From Nostoc favosum CHAB5714 (GTDB lineage Bacteria > Cyanobacteriota > Cyanobacteriia > Cyanobacteriales > Nostocaceae), in the NCBI RefSeq assembly GCF_020829495.1, contig NZ_JAIVFQ010000027.1, positions 18,203 through 82,202 of the forward strand: DNA of 64,000 bases. Direction: 5' to 3'. A program made the position numbers and the translations under genes. Under the pieces are notes generated by a model. The model searched no databases. It saw only the letters and a program-made list of their open reading frames with translations, and was not told where the DNA came from. Below, piece after piece: positions 43,871 through 54,388 of this stretch (its first letter is position 1; the number at the start of each line of letters is the position of its first letter).

Positions 43871-44154
43871 TAGAGAAGATGGAGACTTCCACGAAGTGTT
43901 AAGGTGCATTTAGAAACTTGCAGATACAGTACATAGAAGTAGCAGGATAACAAGAATTGAGGCTGCTTGGACACACCAATCATCGTCAATGCTATCCTAG
44001 TCTTGCAACTATCTGCTCTAGCTGCACTTCTTAGCTTACTGCCTTAATGATGACTATTATACCATTGAGGTGTTTTCATCCAATAGCACAAAGCTAGAGG
44101 TAGTTCCGCCCAATCATAATAAATATATAAGACACTTTAGGAGAAGAGTAACGC

Positions 44155-46239
44155 ATGGGCAAGGTAGTCGGCATCGACTTGGGTACAACCAACTCAGTAG
44201 TCGCCGTTATGGAGGGTGGCAAGCCGGTGGTGATTGCCAATGCAGAAGGAATGCGAACAACCCCCTCCGTAGTTGGCTTCAGCAAAGAAGGCGAAAGGGT
44301 GGTTGGGCAAATGGCACGGCGACAAACCGTCCTCAATCCACAAAATACCTTTTTCGCAGTTAAACGCTTCATTGGGCGCAAATATGCCGAACTTAGTCCA
44401 GATTCCAAGCGTGTACCCTACACCATCCGCAAGGACGAAGTAGGTAATATTAAAGTTGCTTGTCCCCGTCTCAATAAGGATTTCGCCCCAGAAGAAATTT
44501 CGGCAATGGTGCTGAAGAAATTGGCAGACGATGCTAGTCGCTATTTGGGTGAATCGGTAACAGGGGCAGTGATTACAGTACCCGCTTATTTTAATGATTC
44601 TCAACGGCAAGCAACCCGCGATGCTGGCAGAATTGCCGGTTTGGAGGTGCTGCGGATTCTTAATGAACCGACTGCTGCATCTTTGGCTTATGGATTAGAT
44701 CGGGGTGACACGGAAACTATCTTAGTATTTGACTTGGGTGGCGGCACTTTTGACGTGTCGATTTTAGAAGTAGGCGATGGAATATTTGAAGTTAAAGCTA
44801 CCAGTGGAGATACGCAACTTGGTGGTAACGACTTTGACAAAGTAATAGTAGATTGGCTAGCAGAGCAATTTCTGGAAGCCGAAGGGGTAGATTTAAGACG
44901 CGAGAGACAATCTTTACAACGCCTGATGGAAGCTGCGGAAAAGGCAAAAATTGAACTTTCTGCTGTCAGCATCACCGAAATTAACTTACCTTTTATTGCT
45001 GCCGATCAGGAAGGCCCCAAACATCTGGAAACTCGTCTAACACGTTCTCAGTTTGAAGGTTTGTGTGGTGATTTGGTAGGGCGATTGCGGACACCAGTGA
45101 AACGCGCCCTTAAAGATGCCGGACTCTCACCTAGAGACATTGAAGAAGTGGTGCTAGTTGGCGGTTCTACACGGATGCCAATGGTGAAGCAGCTAGTGCG
45201 GGATTTGATTGGCACAGAACCCAACGAAAACGTCAACCCCGATGAAGTAGTGGGAGTGGGTGCAGCAATTCAAGCAGGAATTCTCGCAGGCGAACTCAAA
45301 GATGTGCTGCTTTTAGATGTCACACCGTTATCTTTGGGATTGGAAACCATCGGCGGCGTAATGAAAAAACTCATTCCCCGCAATACCACCATCCCAGTCC
45401 GTCGTTCTGACATTTTTTCCACGTCCGAAAATAACCAGAATACTGTGGAAATTCACGTAGTCCAGGGCGAACGGGATATGGCAGCAAACAATAAGTCTTT
45501 AGGACGTTTCAAGCTGTATGGCATTCCACCAGCACCACGAGGAATTCCCCAAGTTCAAGTATCATTTGATATTGATGCTAACGGGATTTTACAGGTAACA
45601 GCCCTAGATAGAACCACTGGGCGAGAGCAGAGTATCACTGTTCAAGGCGCTTCCACCTTGAACGAGTCGGAAGTGAATCGAATGATTCAAGACGCTCAGA
45701 AATACGCCGATGTCGATCGCGAACGTAAAGAAAGAGTAGAAAAGCGGACTCGTTCTGAGGCGTTGATTTTTCAAGCAGAACGACAGCTTAGAGAAGTCGC
45801 ACTCGAATTTGGTATGCAGTTTGCCCGAAACCGCCGCCAAAGAATTGATAATATTTGCCGAGACTTAAAAGAGAGTCTTAAGGAAAATAGCGATCGCGGT
45901 ATTGACCAAGCCTACGCCGATTTGCAAGATGCTCTCTATGAGCTAAACCGGGAAGTCAGGGAAACTTATGCTGAAGATGAAGATGACGACTTGTTTGGTA
46001 CAATCCGTGACATCTTTACTGGTGATAAAGATAAAGAACGCGACTTTCCCAGAGATACATATCGGGAACGCGACTCATACAGTAAGGACTATGGCAGAGA
46101 TTACGGTAAAGACTATGGCAGAGACTATAGTCGAGATAGTCGTTCTTCCTCTTATGAAAGCCAAAGCCGTCCGCCACGCAAATCCCGTCCCAGCTACCAA
46201 GATAACTGGGATGATGAAGAAGACAATGATTGGTTGTAA
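44155..46239 (+). CDS. dnaK: Hsp70 chaperone DnaK (paralogue with charged C-terminal tail)
   Basis: A 694-residue Hsp70. Nucleotide-binding domain with [17 protein letters not shown] at the start, the phosphate-2 motif IIxxDLGGGT as [15 protein letters not shown], and [13 protein letters not shown]; substrate domain with [19 protein letters not shown]. The usual lid is followed by a tail rich in Asp, Arg, Tyr and Ser with repeated [16 protein letters not shown], ending DDEEDNDWL. This differs from the acidic ending of the main heat-shock DnaK2 and resembles DnaK1/DnaK3-type cyanobacterial paralogues. A J-domain partner follows at 46452. AGGAGAAGAG precedes the ATG. Confidence 0.93.
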   Translation: MGKVVGIDLGTTNSVVAVMEGGKPVVIANAEGMRTTPSVVGFSKEGERVVGQMARRQTVLNPQNTFFAVKRFIGRKYAELSPDSKRVPYTIRKDEVGNIKVACPRLNKDFAPEEISAMVLKKLADDASRYLGESVTGAVITVPAYFNDSQRQATRDAGRIAGLEVLRILNEPTAASLAYGLDRGDTETILVFDLGGGTFDVSILEVGDGIFEVKATSGDTQLGGNDFDKVIVDWLAEQFLEAEGVDLRRERQSLQRLMEAAEKAKIELSAVSITEINLPFIAADQEGPKHLETRLTRSQFEGLCGDLVGRLRTPVKRALKDAGLSPRDIEEVVLVGGSTRMPMVKQLVRDLIGTEPNENVNPDEVVGVGAAIQAGILAGELKDVLLLDVTPLSLGLETIGGVMKKLIPRNTTIPVRRSDIFSTSENNQNTVEIHVVQGERDMAANNKSLGRFKLYGIPPAPRGIPQVQVSFDIDANGILQVTALDRTTGREQSITVQGASTLNESEVNRMIQDAQKYADVDRERKERVEKRTRSEALIFQAERQLREVALEFGMQFARNRRQRIDNICRDLKESLKENSDRGIDQAYADLQDALYELNREVRETYAEDEDDDLFGTIRDIFTGDKDKERDFPRDTYRERDSYSKDYGRDYGKDYGRDYSRDSRSSSYESQSRPPRKSRPSYQDNWDDEEDNDWL

Positions 46240-46312
46240 TACTCCTAATAAAAGTGAGAAGTGAGGAGTTAGGAGTTAGGAGTTAAAAATTAAATCTTTC
46301 AACTCCTGTACA

Positions 46313-46402
46313 GACGCGATTAATCGCGTCTCTACTCCTCACTCTTGTACAGACGCGATTAATCGCTTCTTTACTCCTCACTCTTGTACGCGATTAATCG
46401 CG
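46313..46402. repeat. Palindromic CGCGATTAATCGCG repeat, three copies
   Basis: GACGCGATTAATCGCGTC at 46313-46330, a variant with CTTC end at 46352-46369, and a shorter CGCGATTAATCGCG at 46389-46402, separated by CTACTCCTCACTCTTGTACA-like linkers. This is the inverted orientation of the 12341-12392 array, located between dnaK and dnaJ. Confidence 0.85.
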
Positions 46403-46451
46403 TCTCCTAATTAATTCAAAATCTAAAATCTAAAATTTAAATAACTGAACT

Positions 46452-47447
46452 ATGCAAAATTTGCCGAATTTCCGCGATTACTACGAGATTTTAGGAGTAT
46501 CTAAAGACGCCTCTGGTGAGGAAATTAAAAAGGTTTATCGGCGTTTAGCAAGGCAATATCACCCCGATCTCAATCCGGGTAACAAAGAATCTGAGGAAAA
46601 ATTCAAGGATATTGGCGAGGCTTATGAAGTCCTTTCAGACTCAGCCAAGCGATCGCAGTACGACCAGTTTAGCCGCTACTGGAAGCAAAAAGGCTTTGCG
46701 GGCAACAAACAAACACCAAAGGCTAAAACCTGGCAGACTGGTGCTAGCGATCGCAACGGCAATCAGGACGTAGACCCAAGCCAATTCTCTGATTTTGAAA
46801 GCTTTATTAATCAAGTTATCGGCGTCAAAAATAAAAATACGGCAAGTAAGTCCAATAATGGCAATACTAGCGATCCGTTTCGTTCCCCCAGAACAAAAGT
46901 TGCCTACACAGTTACCACCCCACCTCGCACTACCCGTCGAGATATAGAAGCCAGATTAACGCTCCCACTAGAAAAAGCTTATCAAGGTGGTAATGAACGC
47001 ATTCGTTTGGAAGATGGGCGATCGCTAGAAGTTAGTATGCCTCCAGGTATGGTAACAGGTCAAACCATCCGTTTGCGGAACCAAGGCGTTGGTGGTGGCG
47101 ACTTATACTTAAAAATTACCGTTAATCCTCATCCATTATTTAAGTTAGATGGTTTAAATATCCTCTGCCAAGTACCAGTTACTCCCACTGAGGCAGTTTT
47201 AGGAGGACAGGTAGAAGCACCAACTCTCGATGGCCCTGTAAAAATGACCATCCCTCAAGGAGTTAGGTCTGGTCAAAAATTCCGGCTAGGGAATAAAGGC
47301 TACCCCAGCGATGATGGCAAACGTGGCGATCAATTAGTGGAAATTCAAATAGTTACCCCGAAAAATATTAGTCAAGAAGAACGGGAACTGTACGAAAAGT
47401 TACGAGAAATTGAAACCTTTAAACCCCGTGCTGATTTACTGAGTTAG
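46452..47447 (+). CDS. dnaJ: DnaJ-class J-domain co-chaperone (CbpA-like)
   Basis: A 331-residue type B (class II) J-protein: N-terminal J domain ([23 protein letters not shown] loop in [10 protein letters not shown]), a Gly/Asn-rich spacer (about 75-160), then the two C-terminal beta domains ([58 protein letters not shown]). There is no CXXCXGXG zinc domain, as in CbpA. It lies downstream of dnaK on the same strand with 212 bases between, and probably serves that Hsp70. Confidence 0.9.
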   Translation: MQNLPNFRDYYEILGVSKDASGEEIKKVYRRLARQYHPDLNPGNKESEEKFKDIGEAYEVLSDSAKRSQYDQFSRYWKQKGFAGNKQTPKAKTWQTGASDRNGNQDVDPSQFSDFESFINQVIGVKNKNTASKSNNGNTSDPFRSPRTKVAYTVTTPPRTTRRDIEARLTLPLEKAYQGGNERIRLEDGRSLEVSMPPGMVTGQTIRLRNQGVGGGDLYLKITVNPHPLFKLDGLNILCQVPVTPTEAVLGGQVEAPTLDGPVKMTIPQGVRSGQKFRLGNKGYPSDDGKRGDQLVEIQIVTPKNISQEERELYEKLREIETFKPRADLLS

Positions 47448-47554
47448 GGATGAAGTGGTGTATCAACCCATAACTCACATAGGTAATTAAGGTACTTATC
47501 CGTTATTATATAAAACTTATCCAAAGTTCTCTAAACCAATCTCTTATGAGAAGA

Positions 47555-48376
47555 TTATAGATAGCTTTGGTGTTTACTTCCTACTTCAACCTGGCAGTGT
47601 CGGCACTCACCAGTCCATAGGCTAACATCACCTAACTGGCGACTCAAGACACAATTCACTGCGGCATTGAGATCACGATCAATCACGAAACCGCAATGAT
47701 CGCAGTTAAACACTCTCTCACTTAAGGAAAGTGAATATTTTTTGGTTCCACAGTTTGAGCAAGTTTTACTACTTGGGAACCATCTATCAGCGACTATAAG
47801 CTTAGAACCGTACAGATCGCATTTATAAGTCAACTGGCGGCGAAACTCATAAAATCCCATATCAGCGATAGCCTTGGCCAATTTATGATTAGCCATCATC
47901 CCGGACACACTTAGGTACTCAATTACTATCTGTGCGTGGTTCTTGCTCAGATAAGTTGTGAGTTTATGCAAGGAGTATGAGCGGATATTAGCTATCTTTC
48001 TGTGGAGTTTAGCAATATGTTCTTGTGCTTTTTTCCAATTGGCGGAACCAATAAATTTGTGACGATTCAACCATTGGATTCTAGAAAGTTTTGCTTCATA
48101 CCGATTGTACGACTTCGCACCAATAAATACTTCACCACTAGAAAGTGTAGCTAGCGTTTTAACTCCCAAGTCAACACCGATAATAGTTGTTGACTTGGAT
48201 TCTTGCGGCTCAACCTCAAATCTAAAGCTAATAAACCACTTATTTGCAATTCGAGAGATTGATACTGATTTTGGATTGAATTGTGGCAATCGTTCATAAG
48301 TCTTGAGAGTGCCTATTTTCGGTACTTGGATTTTATTAGCTGCAACAACTTTGATAGTACCTTCAAGGCTATTATC
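47555..48376 (-). pseudogene. tnpB: TnpB (IS200/IS605-family RNA-guided nuclease), N-terminally truncated
   Basis: The open frame covers about 274 codons (48376 to 47555). The RuvC-like catalytic parts are intact: GVDLGVKTLATLSS (Asp), IVIEYLSVSGMM (Glu) and DRDLNAAVN (Asp), and the zinc ribbon CSNCGTKKYSLS ... FNCDHCG is present. Roughly the first 100-130 residues normally found in TnpB are missing: at its 5' side the frame reads back through DNSLEGTIKVVAANKIQVPK to a stop at 48377. Without the N-terminal domains the guide-RNA binding function should be lost. No tnpA lies beside it. Confidence 0.82.
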
Positions 48377-48421
48377 TCAGGTTGACGTAAAATAGGTCAA
48401 ATCTACCTTATCTTCCAGTGC

Positions 48422-49246
48422 ATGTCAGCAGAAATTAAATTTCGTCATTACTTTGTTGACGAAGCAGGTGATCTTACATTCTTCGATAAAAAGGGACGTA
48501 TCATCGTAGGTCAACCTGGAGCATCTAAATTTTTCATGGTTGGTGTTGCTCAAATTTCTGATCCAGAACAAGTTACCTGGGAACTGAATGCACTCCGCGC
48601 AAGCTTGATGACTCATCCTCGCTTCAAAAATATTCCCTCGATGCAACCTGAAGCGAAAAAGACTGCGATTACCTTTCACGCTAAGGACGACCATCCCGAA
48701 ATTCGTGAAAAGGTTTTTGAACTGATGCAGTCTTTCGATATCAAAGTTCTCATTGCAATTCGGAGTAAAGCTGATATGGCAGAATCAGCAAAAGCAAACT
48801 TTAAGAGCTTAGGTACAAAGCTTCAGCAAAACGCAATTTATGACGATCTTATAACACGGGTGTTCAAAAATCTGTTGCATAAAGCAGATGTTATCCATAT
48901 TGCTATTGCTAGACGCGGTAAGGCAGTACGCGAAGAAGCACTAGAACAAGCCATCAACCAAGCTCAGAAAAACTTTGAGTCTCAATGGAAAATTAGTTCA
49001 AATAGTTCGATTATTATTGAGCCTACTTATCCATCTGAGGTTGCTGGTTTACAAGTCATCGACTATTACCTGTGGGCTGTACAGCGATGCTATGAACGCG
49101 ACGATGACCAGTTTTTTCTGCCCCTTGCCAAGAAATATAGACTGATTATGGACTTGGACGATAATCGCAACAAACCTTATGGAGAGTGGTATGGCGATCG
49201 CAATATATTAACTCTTGAAAAGCTAAAAGGGGCTAGGTCTAAGTAG
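48422..49246 (+). CDS. DUF3800 domain-containing protein
   Basis: A 274-residue protein of the DUF3800 family: the start FRHYFVDEAGDLTFFDKKGR has the conserved DE(A/S)G motif and the C-terminal part carries EVAGLQVIDYYLWAVQR, another conserved block (the LQxADxxxxA pattern). The family is thought to have an RNase H-like fold and often sits in defence or mobile regions. Here it starts 45 bases past the broken 5' edge of tnpB, so its spacer was probably reshaped by that insertion. Function unknown. Confidence 0.8.
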   Translation: MSAEIKFRHYFVDEAGDLTFFDKKGRIIVGQPGASKFFMVGVAQISDPEQVTWELNALRASLMTHPRFKNIPSMQPEAKKTAITFHAKDDHPEIREKVFELMQSFDIKVLIAIRSKADMAESAKANFKSLGTKLQQNAIYDDLITRVFKNLLHKADVIHIAIARRGKAVREEALEQAINQAQKNFESQWKISSNSSIIIEPTYPSEVAGLQVIDYYLWAVQRCYERDDDQFFLPLAKKYRLIMDLDDNRNKPYGEWYGDRNILTLEKLKGARSK

Positions 49247-49435
49247 AATTTCTACTCGGACACACGGCATGAAGCCGACGTTCGCCCCTCTGAATACTAT
49301 TGTACAGTATATAAATACAACCATTCAAGTCCTCACCTATAAAAGGCTTGGGCATGATGCCAGAATCTCATCAGCCATTTTTTCCTCTGTGGAATGGGCA
49401 GAGGTTTACAATATTAGAAAAAACTTGATTGCAAG

Positions 49436-49993
49436 GTGACTCAAACAGCCGTGAATCACAACGGGGCAATGCCACAAAGCAGTAAACCAACTTATTACTC
49501 CCTGCTAGGACTGCATCCCTCGGCATCGGTAATTGACATTCGTCGCGCTTATCGGCAACTGAGCAAACGCTATCATCCTGATACTACAGACTTGCCTACT
49601 GCGATCGCCACTCTCAAATTTCAGCAAATCAACGAAGCCTACGCCACCCTTAGCCATCCAGAACGGCGACTAAGCTACGATTCAAAAATTGGCTATTCTC
49701 GCTTTGCGGTGATTCAACCACCTCCTGACTTGAACCGTCCCGGATCGCGTTCTCATGACTGGTCAAAATCAGCTTACCTCGATGCGAGCGATCGCCCCCT
49801 ATCATCTGGCGAAATCTTTGCTTTATTTATGCTGGTGTTAACATTTGTAGGTTGTCTGCTACTAGCAGTTGCTATTGGCTTAACTCGTGGTGAGGCTGCT
49901 TTCCAAACGCCTTTGCTACAGCGAACTCCATCTGTACAACAGCAAATTACCCATCTGTCTCAACTAATTACCCTTATAGTAATTAAAAACTAA
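49436..49993 (+). CDS. Membrane-anchored J-domain protein
   Basis: A 185-residue protein. Residues about 20-85 are a J domain (YYSLLGLHPSASVIDIRRAY, HPD in KRYHPDTTDL, YATLSHPERRLSYDSK). A transmembrane helix follows (IFALFMLVLTFVGCLLLAVA, about residues 128-148). It has no peptide-binding domain, so it probably recruits an Hsp70 to a membrane. The start is GTG 49436. A DUF3143 gene follows 31 bases downstream, a pairing typical of cyanobacteria. Confidence 0.85.
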   Translation: MTQTAVNHNGAMPQSSKPTYYSLLGLHPSASVIDIRRAYRQLSKRYHPDTTDLPTAIATLKFQQINEAYATLSHPERRLSYDSKIGYSRFAVIQPPPDLNRPGSRSHDWSKSAYLDASDRPLSSGEIFALFMLVLTFVGCLLLAVAIGLTRGEAAFQTPLLQRTPSVQQQITHLSQLITLIVIKN

Positions 49994-50024
49994 AAAATTT
50001 CCTAATCAAAAATCCAAAATTCCT

Positions 50025-50297
50025 ATGCCTCTTCTTCCCTCTGATACCCCTCTATATAATCATCCTCTACCACAAATTGAACAGTGGTTAAAAGACCAAG
50101 GCTGTCAACAAGACGACACACAGAGGCATTGCTGGCATGTACAGCGCCCTAGTTGGAAAGCTGAACTATGGCTCGATGTTGAGCAAATCGTAGTGCGATA
50201 TGTCCAATCTGGGGAAAATGGGCAAGATATTCAACGTTCATTCAAGTATTCTCTCAGTCGGGATGATGTAGAACAAGCCGTGTTTTCTGGGCCATAG
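50025..50297 (+). CDS. DUF3143 family protein
   Basis: A 90-residue soluble protein matching DUF3143: LPSDTPLYNHPLPQIEQWLK, CWHVQRPSWKAELWLDVEQI and FKYSLSRDDVEQAVFSGP. It is conserved in cyanobacteria and usually located after a J-domain gene as here (31-base gap, probably one operon). Function unknown. Confidence 0.85.
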   Translation: MPLLPSDTPLYNHPLPQIEQWLKDQGCQQDDTQRHCWHVQRPSWKAELWLDVEQIVVRYVQSGENGQDIQRSFKYSLSRDDVEQAVFSGP

Positions 50298-50338
50298 ATG
50301 AAGTGCTGAGTACAGTTCACGTAAAAAGGGTACGGAAA

Positions 50339-50770
50339 TCAAACTGCAATCACGTTCAAAAAAGAATTAACACCCAGCAATCGGATGCCATAAGTTTCCA
50401 TTACCGCCCTCAACTCATCATCAGCACGTAAATCATCATCCCCAGACACAATAATCTCCGCTTGGCCATCAATAGCCGTAGCAAGCACAGCTAAATCTTT
50501 GGGATCTCGACAATTAGGTGGAACCGTTTCTAACTCAATCCATATTGCTCGGTATTGGAACTGCTGTTCAAGTTGATTAGCAATACTTGGGTTAATCCGT
50601 TCTCTTAACCGGGGGCGATTCCAAACTAGATGGAGTTCTTCGATTAAAGGTTGACTCATCACCAACTAAAATTTGTCCTCATTAAATGCTTCCAATATGG
50701 GCAATGTAACTCGCCCTTTGAGCAAAATACGAATCCAAATGTTAGTGTCGATGACCACTCGAAACGTCAT
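50339..50770 (-). pseudogene. PIN-domain toxin (VapC-like) interrupted by one stop codon
   Basis: The gene starts ATG 50770, overlapping the antitoxin stop by four bases (ATGA), and reads MTFRVVIDTNIWIRILLKGR, VTLPILEAFNEDKF, then TAG (50666-50668). The same frame continues without any shift as LVMSQPLIEELHLVWNRPRL through CRDPKDLAVLATAIDGQAEI and VSGDDDLRADDELRAVM to the stop at 50339. The PIN acidic residues (Asp8, the Glu of PLIEEL, the DPKD and DDD aspartates) flank the stop on both sides. In relatives this position is usually a sense codon such as Glu. A fragment could start at ATG 50659, but it lacks the first catalytic Asp. Confidence 0.85.
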
Positions 50771-51006
50771 GTTTGGTGAGATTGCTGGCGCACAGCCTTA
50801 ATTTCAGCCATGATATTATCGTCTGTAATGTCATCAACCGGGGGTTGAGCATAAAGTTCTTGAATTAAAGCCCTCAAATCTGAACGTAAATCCACTAAAA
50901 TCAAGGCTCTGGCAACCTCTGCCCGTTCCTCTGGTTGCAACTGTTGCACAGCCGTAATGAGTTGTTCCAGGGTGATAGGAATCGATACCATATCAATAGC
51001 CATCAT
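50767..51006 (-). CDS. Putative antitoxin of the PIN-type toxin
   Basis: A 79-residue acidic protein directly upstream of, and overlapping by ATGA, the PIN-toxin pseudogene. It contains TLEQLITAVQQLQPEERAEV and ARALILVDLRSDLRALIQEL and ends KAVRQQSHQT. The pattern fits small antitoxins paired with PIN toxins in cyanobacteria. The start could be ATG 50991 (MVSIPITLEQ) instead of 51006. With the toxin broken it would be an orphan regulator. Confidence 0.7.
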   Translation of the reverse strand: MMAIDMVSIPITLEQLITAVQQLQPEERAEVARALILVDLRSDLRALIQELYAQPPVDDITDDNIMAEIKAVRQQSHQT

Positions 51007-51084
51007 TGAGTTTATTAAATTGTAGTGCGATCGCCAATCTTGTCGCTTCGTTAACGCATCCTACATACTTAAAATTGTATTATT

Positions 51085-51834
51085 TTAGACTTTCCCAAAT
51101 CGCCGCTCCCGTTGCTGGTAGGCACACAAGGCGCGGTGAAATTCAGCCCGGTCAAAATCGGGCCAGAGAGCATCAGTGATGTAAATTTCTCCATAAGCCA
51201 TTTGCCAGAGAAGGAAATTTGAGAGGCGCATTTCTCCACTTGTGCGAATTAACAAATCTGGGTCAGTAATTCCGGCTGTGTATAAGTGGCTCTCAAATAC
51301 CTGTTCATTAATTTCATCGGGTTGTAGCAGACCTTGCTGGACTTGTTTTGCGATCGCCTGACAAGCTTGTAAAATCTCTTGCCGTCCGCCATAATTAGTT
51401 GCTACTGAAAACCGGATACCACCATTATCTTTTGTTGCTTCCATTGAACGGTATATTTCTTGTTGGAGCGATTGTGGCAGGGCCTGCAAATTTCCCACAA
51501 ACTTAATTTGCACATTCTCTTCGACCATTTCCCGCAGTTCTTGGCGCAAAACTCTTTGAAACAGAGTCATCAAAAAATCCACCTCTTCCTGTGGTCTTTT
51601 CCAGTTCTCCGTTGAAAAAGCATAAGCCGTCAGCGCCTGAATTCCCCAATCCTGACAACAGCGAAGTAAATCCTTGAGAGCATCTACTCCTCGCTTATGG
51701 CCCATAATCCGAGGTAAACCCTGACGTTTAGCCCATCGACCATTGCCATCCATAATCACCGCAACGTGCTGCGGCAATAGTTCTCGTTTTAAGTCAGTAG
51801 GCAAATCTTGCAGTTTAGTTTGTTGTGCTGTCAT
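51085..51834 (-). CDS. uppS: Isoprenyl transferase (cis-prenyl, UPP synthase family)
   Basis: Condenses isopentenyl diphosphate units in cis to make the polyprenyl carrier for cell-wall synthesis. The 249-residue protein has the family motifs [20 protein letters not shown] and [14 protein letters not shown] near the N-terminus, [13 protein letters not shown], and at the C-terminus [20 protein letters not shown] followed by [15 protein letters not shown]. Its start overlaps the cdaA stop by four bases (ATGA), so the two are translationally coupled. Confidence 0.95.
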   Translation of the reverse strand: MTAQQTKLQDLPTDLKRELLPQHVAVIMDGNGRWAKRQGLPRIMGHKRGVDALKDLLRCCQDWGIQALTAYAFSTENWKRPQEEVDFLMTLFQRVLRQELREMVEENVQIKFVGNLQALPQSLQQEIYRSMEATKDNGGIRFSVATNYGGRQEILQACQAIAKQVQQGLLQPDEINEQVFESHLYTAGITDPDLLIRTSGEMRLSNFLLWQMAYGEIYITDALWPDFDRAEFHRALCAYQQRERRFGKV

Positions 51835-52754
51835 TTTTTATCTCGAGAAGCGGTCGATGGTAATCTGAGTAAACGTGAAACCAGTGCTCGTGTCTTCCCA
51901 CCTATCTGACGAACAAAACTCAACAGACCAGGAGCTACAGCTTCCCTATCCACGATTGGGGACAAAAGAGCCTCTAATGACTCTTTCAGCTTCCTAATCG
52001 TCAGGGGTCTATTTAGGGTTCCCCGTTCCGCTAAGGAAATGGAACCCGTTTCTTCAGATACAACGACACAAATGCAATTTTCGACCCGCTCAGTAATTCC
52101 CATTGCCGCCCGGTGGCGTGTTCCTAACTGGCGCGAGGCTGTGCGTCCCGATAGTGGTAAAATTATACCCGATGAGATGATCCGCGATCCGCGAATTAAT
52201 GTTGCCCCATCGTGTAACAAAGTTTTTGGCTGAAAAATTGTTTGGATCAGTTCTTTAGAAACCTCCGCATTTAGCTTTACTCCTGGCACAGAAAAATCTC
52301 GCTCATCAATTGGCCCTGTGGTTTCCACAATTAGTAAAGCTCCAATACGGTTTTTTGACAATTCTTTAACAGCCTCAACAATTTCATCAATTACACTATC
52401 AGATTTGGGGATTGCCAGCCGGTCGGGTTGAAACAGCTGGCGGAATTCGCCACGCCCTAATTGCTCCAAAAACCGCCGAAACTCTGACTGTAAAGCAACT
52501 GCCATCGCTACAGCACAACCAATTACCAACTTTTCCAATACAAAACTTAGCAGAGGTAGTCCTAATCTGCCACTTAGTGCTGAGGCTAGCATTAAGATAA
52601 TGAATCCCCTCACCATCCACAGTGTCCGGCGCTCACTAATAATAACTAGTATCATGTACGTCAGCGCCAACACTAACACAATATCCAGAGTCCCAAGTAG
52701 CAAGGACTGTGACCATCCCAGGTTTATCAGCCATTGCGTCCACCAATCTCTCAT
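51831..52754 (-). CDS. cdaA: Diadenylate cyclase CdaA
   Basis: Makes cyclic di-AMP from two ATP. The 307-residue protein has three N-terminal transmembrane helices ([20 protein letters not shown], and [17 protein letters not shown], and on to [13 protein letters not shown]) and a DisA_N cyclase domain with the catalytic motifs [11 protein letters not shown] and [13 protein letters not shown]-terminal extension of about 60 residues follows. It sits between lysA and uppS on the same strand, overlapping uppS by four bases. Cyclic di-AMP influences osmotic and day-night responses in cyanobacteria. Confidence 0.93.
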   Translation of the reverse strand: MRDWWTQWLINLGWSQSLLLGTLDIVLVLALTYMILVIISERRTLWMVRGFIILMLASALSGRLGLPLLSFVLEKLVIGCAVAMAVALQSEFRRFLEQLGRGEFRQLFQPDRLAIPKSDSVIDEIVEAVKELSKNRIGALLIVETTGPIDERDFSVPGVKLNAEVSKELIQTIFQPKTLLHDGATLIRGSRIISSGIILPLSGRTASRQLGTRHRAAMGITERVENCICVVVSEETGSISLAERGTLNRPLTIRKLKESLEALLSPIVDREAVAPGLLSFVRQIGGKTRALVSRLLRLPSTASRDKK

Positions 52755-52865
52755 GACATCTGGATTACACTTTTGCCTCTAATTACATTTAGGAGTTAGG
52801 AGTTATGAAAAAAACTTTAATTGACAACTCCTAACTCATAACTTAAAATTCACAACTCCTAACTT

Positions 52866-54296
52866 CTAACTTTTAACTCCTAACTCTTGTCTTTTCAGCC
52901 TTTCTGGTAGGCGATCTTGTCGAATTAAGTCTTGATAAGTTTCACGTTGCAAAATTAAATTTGCTTCGCCATTCGCCACCACAACTGCTGCCGATCGGGG
53001 CAAGCGGTTGTAGTTAGATGCCATACTGTAATTGTACGCACCAGTTCCCATAACTACGAGAATATCTCCTGGTTCAGTCTTTGGAAGTAGTGCATTCTTA
53101 ATCAGAATATCTCCTGATTCACAATGTTTACCAGCAATTGTGACTGTTTGGGTTAAAGGTGAAGACATTTTATTGGCAACTACTGCCCGATAAACTGATT
53201 GGTAAGTAATCGGGCGGGGATTATCAGACATTCCCCCATCGATCGCTACGTAGGTACGAATTTCTGGGATAACTTTGGATGAACCAATAGTATAAGCAGT
53301 GACGCAAGCTGTGGCAATTAGCGATCGCCCTGGTTCACACAGTAATTTTGGCAAAGGCAGATTTTCGGCTGCACAAGCTTCTTGGATTACTTCACAAATC
53401 GGCTTCACCCACTCTTCAATGCTGGGGGGATCGTCTGATTCTATATACTTAATCCCTAAACCACCACCGACATTTAACTCTGTCAAATGTAAACCATACT
53501 TCGCCGCATCACGTAACCACTGTACCATCAGAGCCGCTAAATCTCGATGCGGTTGGCGCTCAAAAATTTGGGAGCCGATATGAGCATGTAACCCTACGCA
53601 GTTAATGACAGATTGTTTACTGACAAAAGTAAATAATTCCCCTAACTCATTCGGATCAAAGCCAAATTTACTATCTAGTTGCCCCGTGCGAATATATTCA
53701 TGTGTGTGACATTCAATACCCGGAGTCAAGCGCAACAAGAATCGAGGCTGTACGGAGGGGGAATTTGCCGTTTTGACAATTTCTACTAAAGTGCGTAACT
53801 CGTGCCAGTTATCCACGACAATAGTGCAGCCGACTTCTGTAGCAAAAATCAGTTCTTCACGAGATTTATTGTTGCTATGAAGATAGATTTTCTCAGGATT
53901 GACGCCTGCTTGCAGCGCAGTGTAGAGTTCACCGCCTGATGCGACATCGATTCCTAAACCAACAGAAGCCGCGATCGCACAAACTGCTAAACAATTCCAA
54001 GCTTTTGAGGCGTACAATACTTGAGATTCGCCCTTGTAGTATTGCTTGAAATTATCTCGGTATTGCTGACAAGCCGAACGCAGGGTTTCTTCATCTAAAA
54101 TATATAAAGGTGAACCAAACTGCTCAACTAGGGTTGTGACATCACACCCACCAATTTGCAGGGAGTCATGATTATGAACTCTGGCAGTCAAGGGTAAAAG
54201 TTCTTGATTAGGCGATGGATTTGCCTTGGTGTCGTGCCTTTGAGGTAAATATTGACTTCCAGAATGTTGAACCCCAGTGGGGTGAGTCGATACCAT
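52866..54296 (-). CDS. lysA: Diaminopimelate decarboxylase
   Basis: Last step of lysine synthesis, decarboxylating meso-diaminopimelate with pyridoxal phosphate. The 476-residue protein has the PLP lysine in VLYASKAWNCLAV, the glycine loop ELNVGGGLGIKY, phosphate-binding LCEPGRSLIATA and the active-site Cys in GKHCESGDILIK. The first 45 residues (THPTGVQHSGSQYLPQRHDT) are extra compared with E. coli and probably disordered. The gene leads the lysA-cdaA-uppS row; the 111-base gap to cdaA contains short ACTCCTA repeats. Confidence 0.94.
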   Translation of the reverse strand: MVSTHPTGVQHSGSQYLPQRHDTKANPSPNQELLPLTARVHNHDSLQIGGCDVTTLVEQFGSPLYILDEETLRSACQQYRDNFKQYYKGESQVLYASKAWNCLAVCAIAASVGLGIDVASGGELYTALQAGVNPEKIYLHSNNKSREELIFATEVGCTIVVDNWHELRTLVEIVKTANSPSVQPRFLLRLTPGIECHTHEYIRTGQLDSKFGFDPNELGELFTFVSKQSVINCVGLHAHIGSQIFERQPHRDLAALMVQWLRDAAKYGLHLTELNVGGGLGIKYIESDDPPSIEEWVKPICEVIQEACAAENLPLPKLLCEPGRSLIATACVTAYTIGSSKVIPEIRTYVAIDGGMSDNPRPITYQSVYRAVVANKMSSPLTQTVTIAGKHCESGDILIKNALLPKTEPGDILVVMGTGAYNYSMASNYNRLPRSAAVVVANGEANLILQRETYQDLIRQDRLPERLKRQELGVKS

Positions 54297-54388
54297 AACT
54301 ATAAAAATTTTCCTTGTTTAAATTACGGGCTTTGAGTTTGTCTCCCGATTCCCAGTGTACAAAGGGTTTGTAACGTTATTCAATAAAT

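Noticed and set aside
43599..43892. 97-codon minus-strand frame as a gene
   Set aside because: No recognisable domain; it overlies the IS200/IS605-type end remnant in a different frame from the tnpB-like tail.
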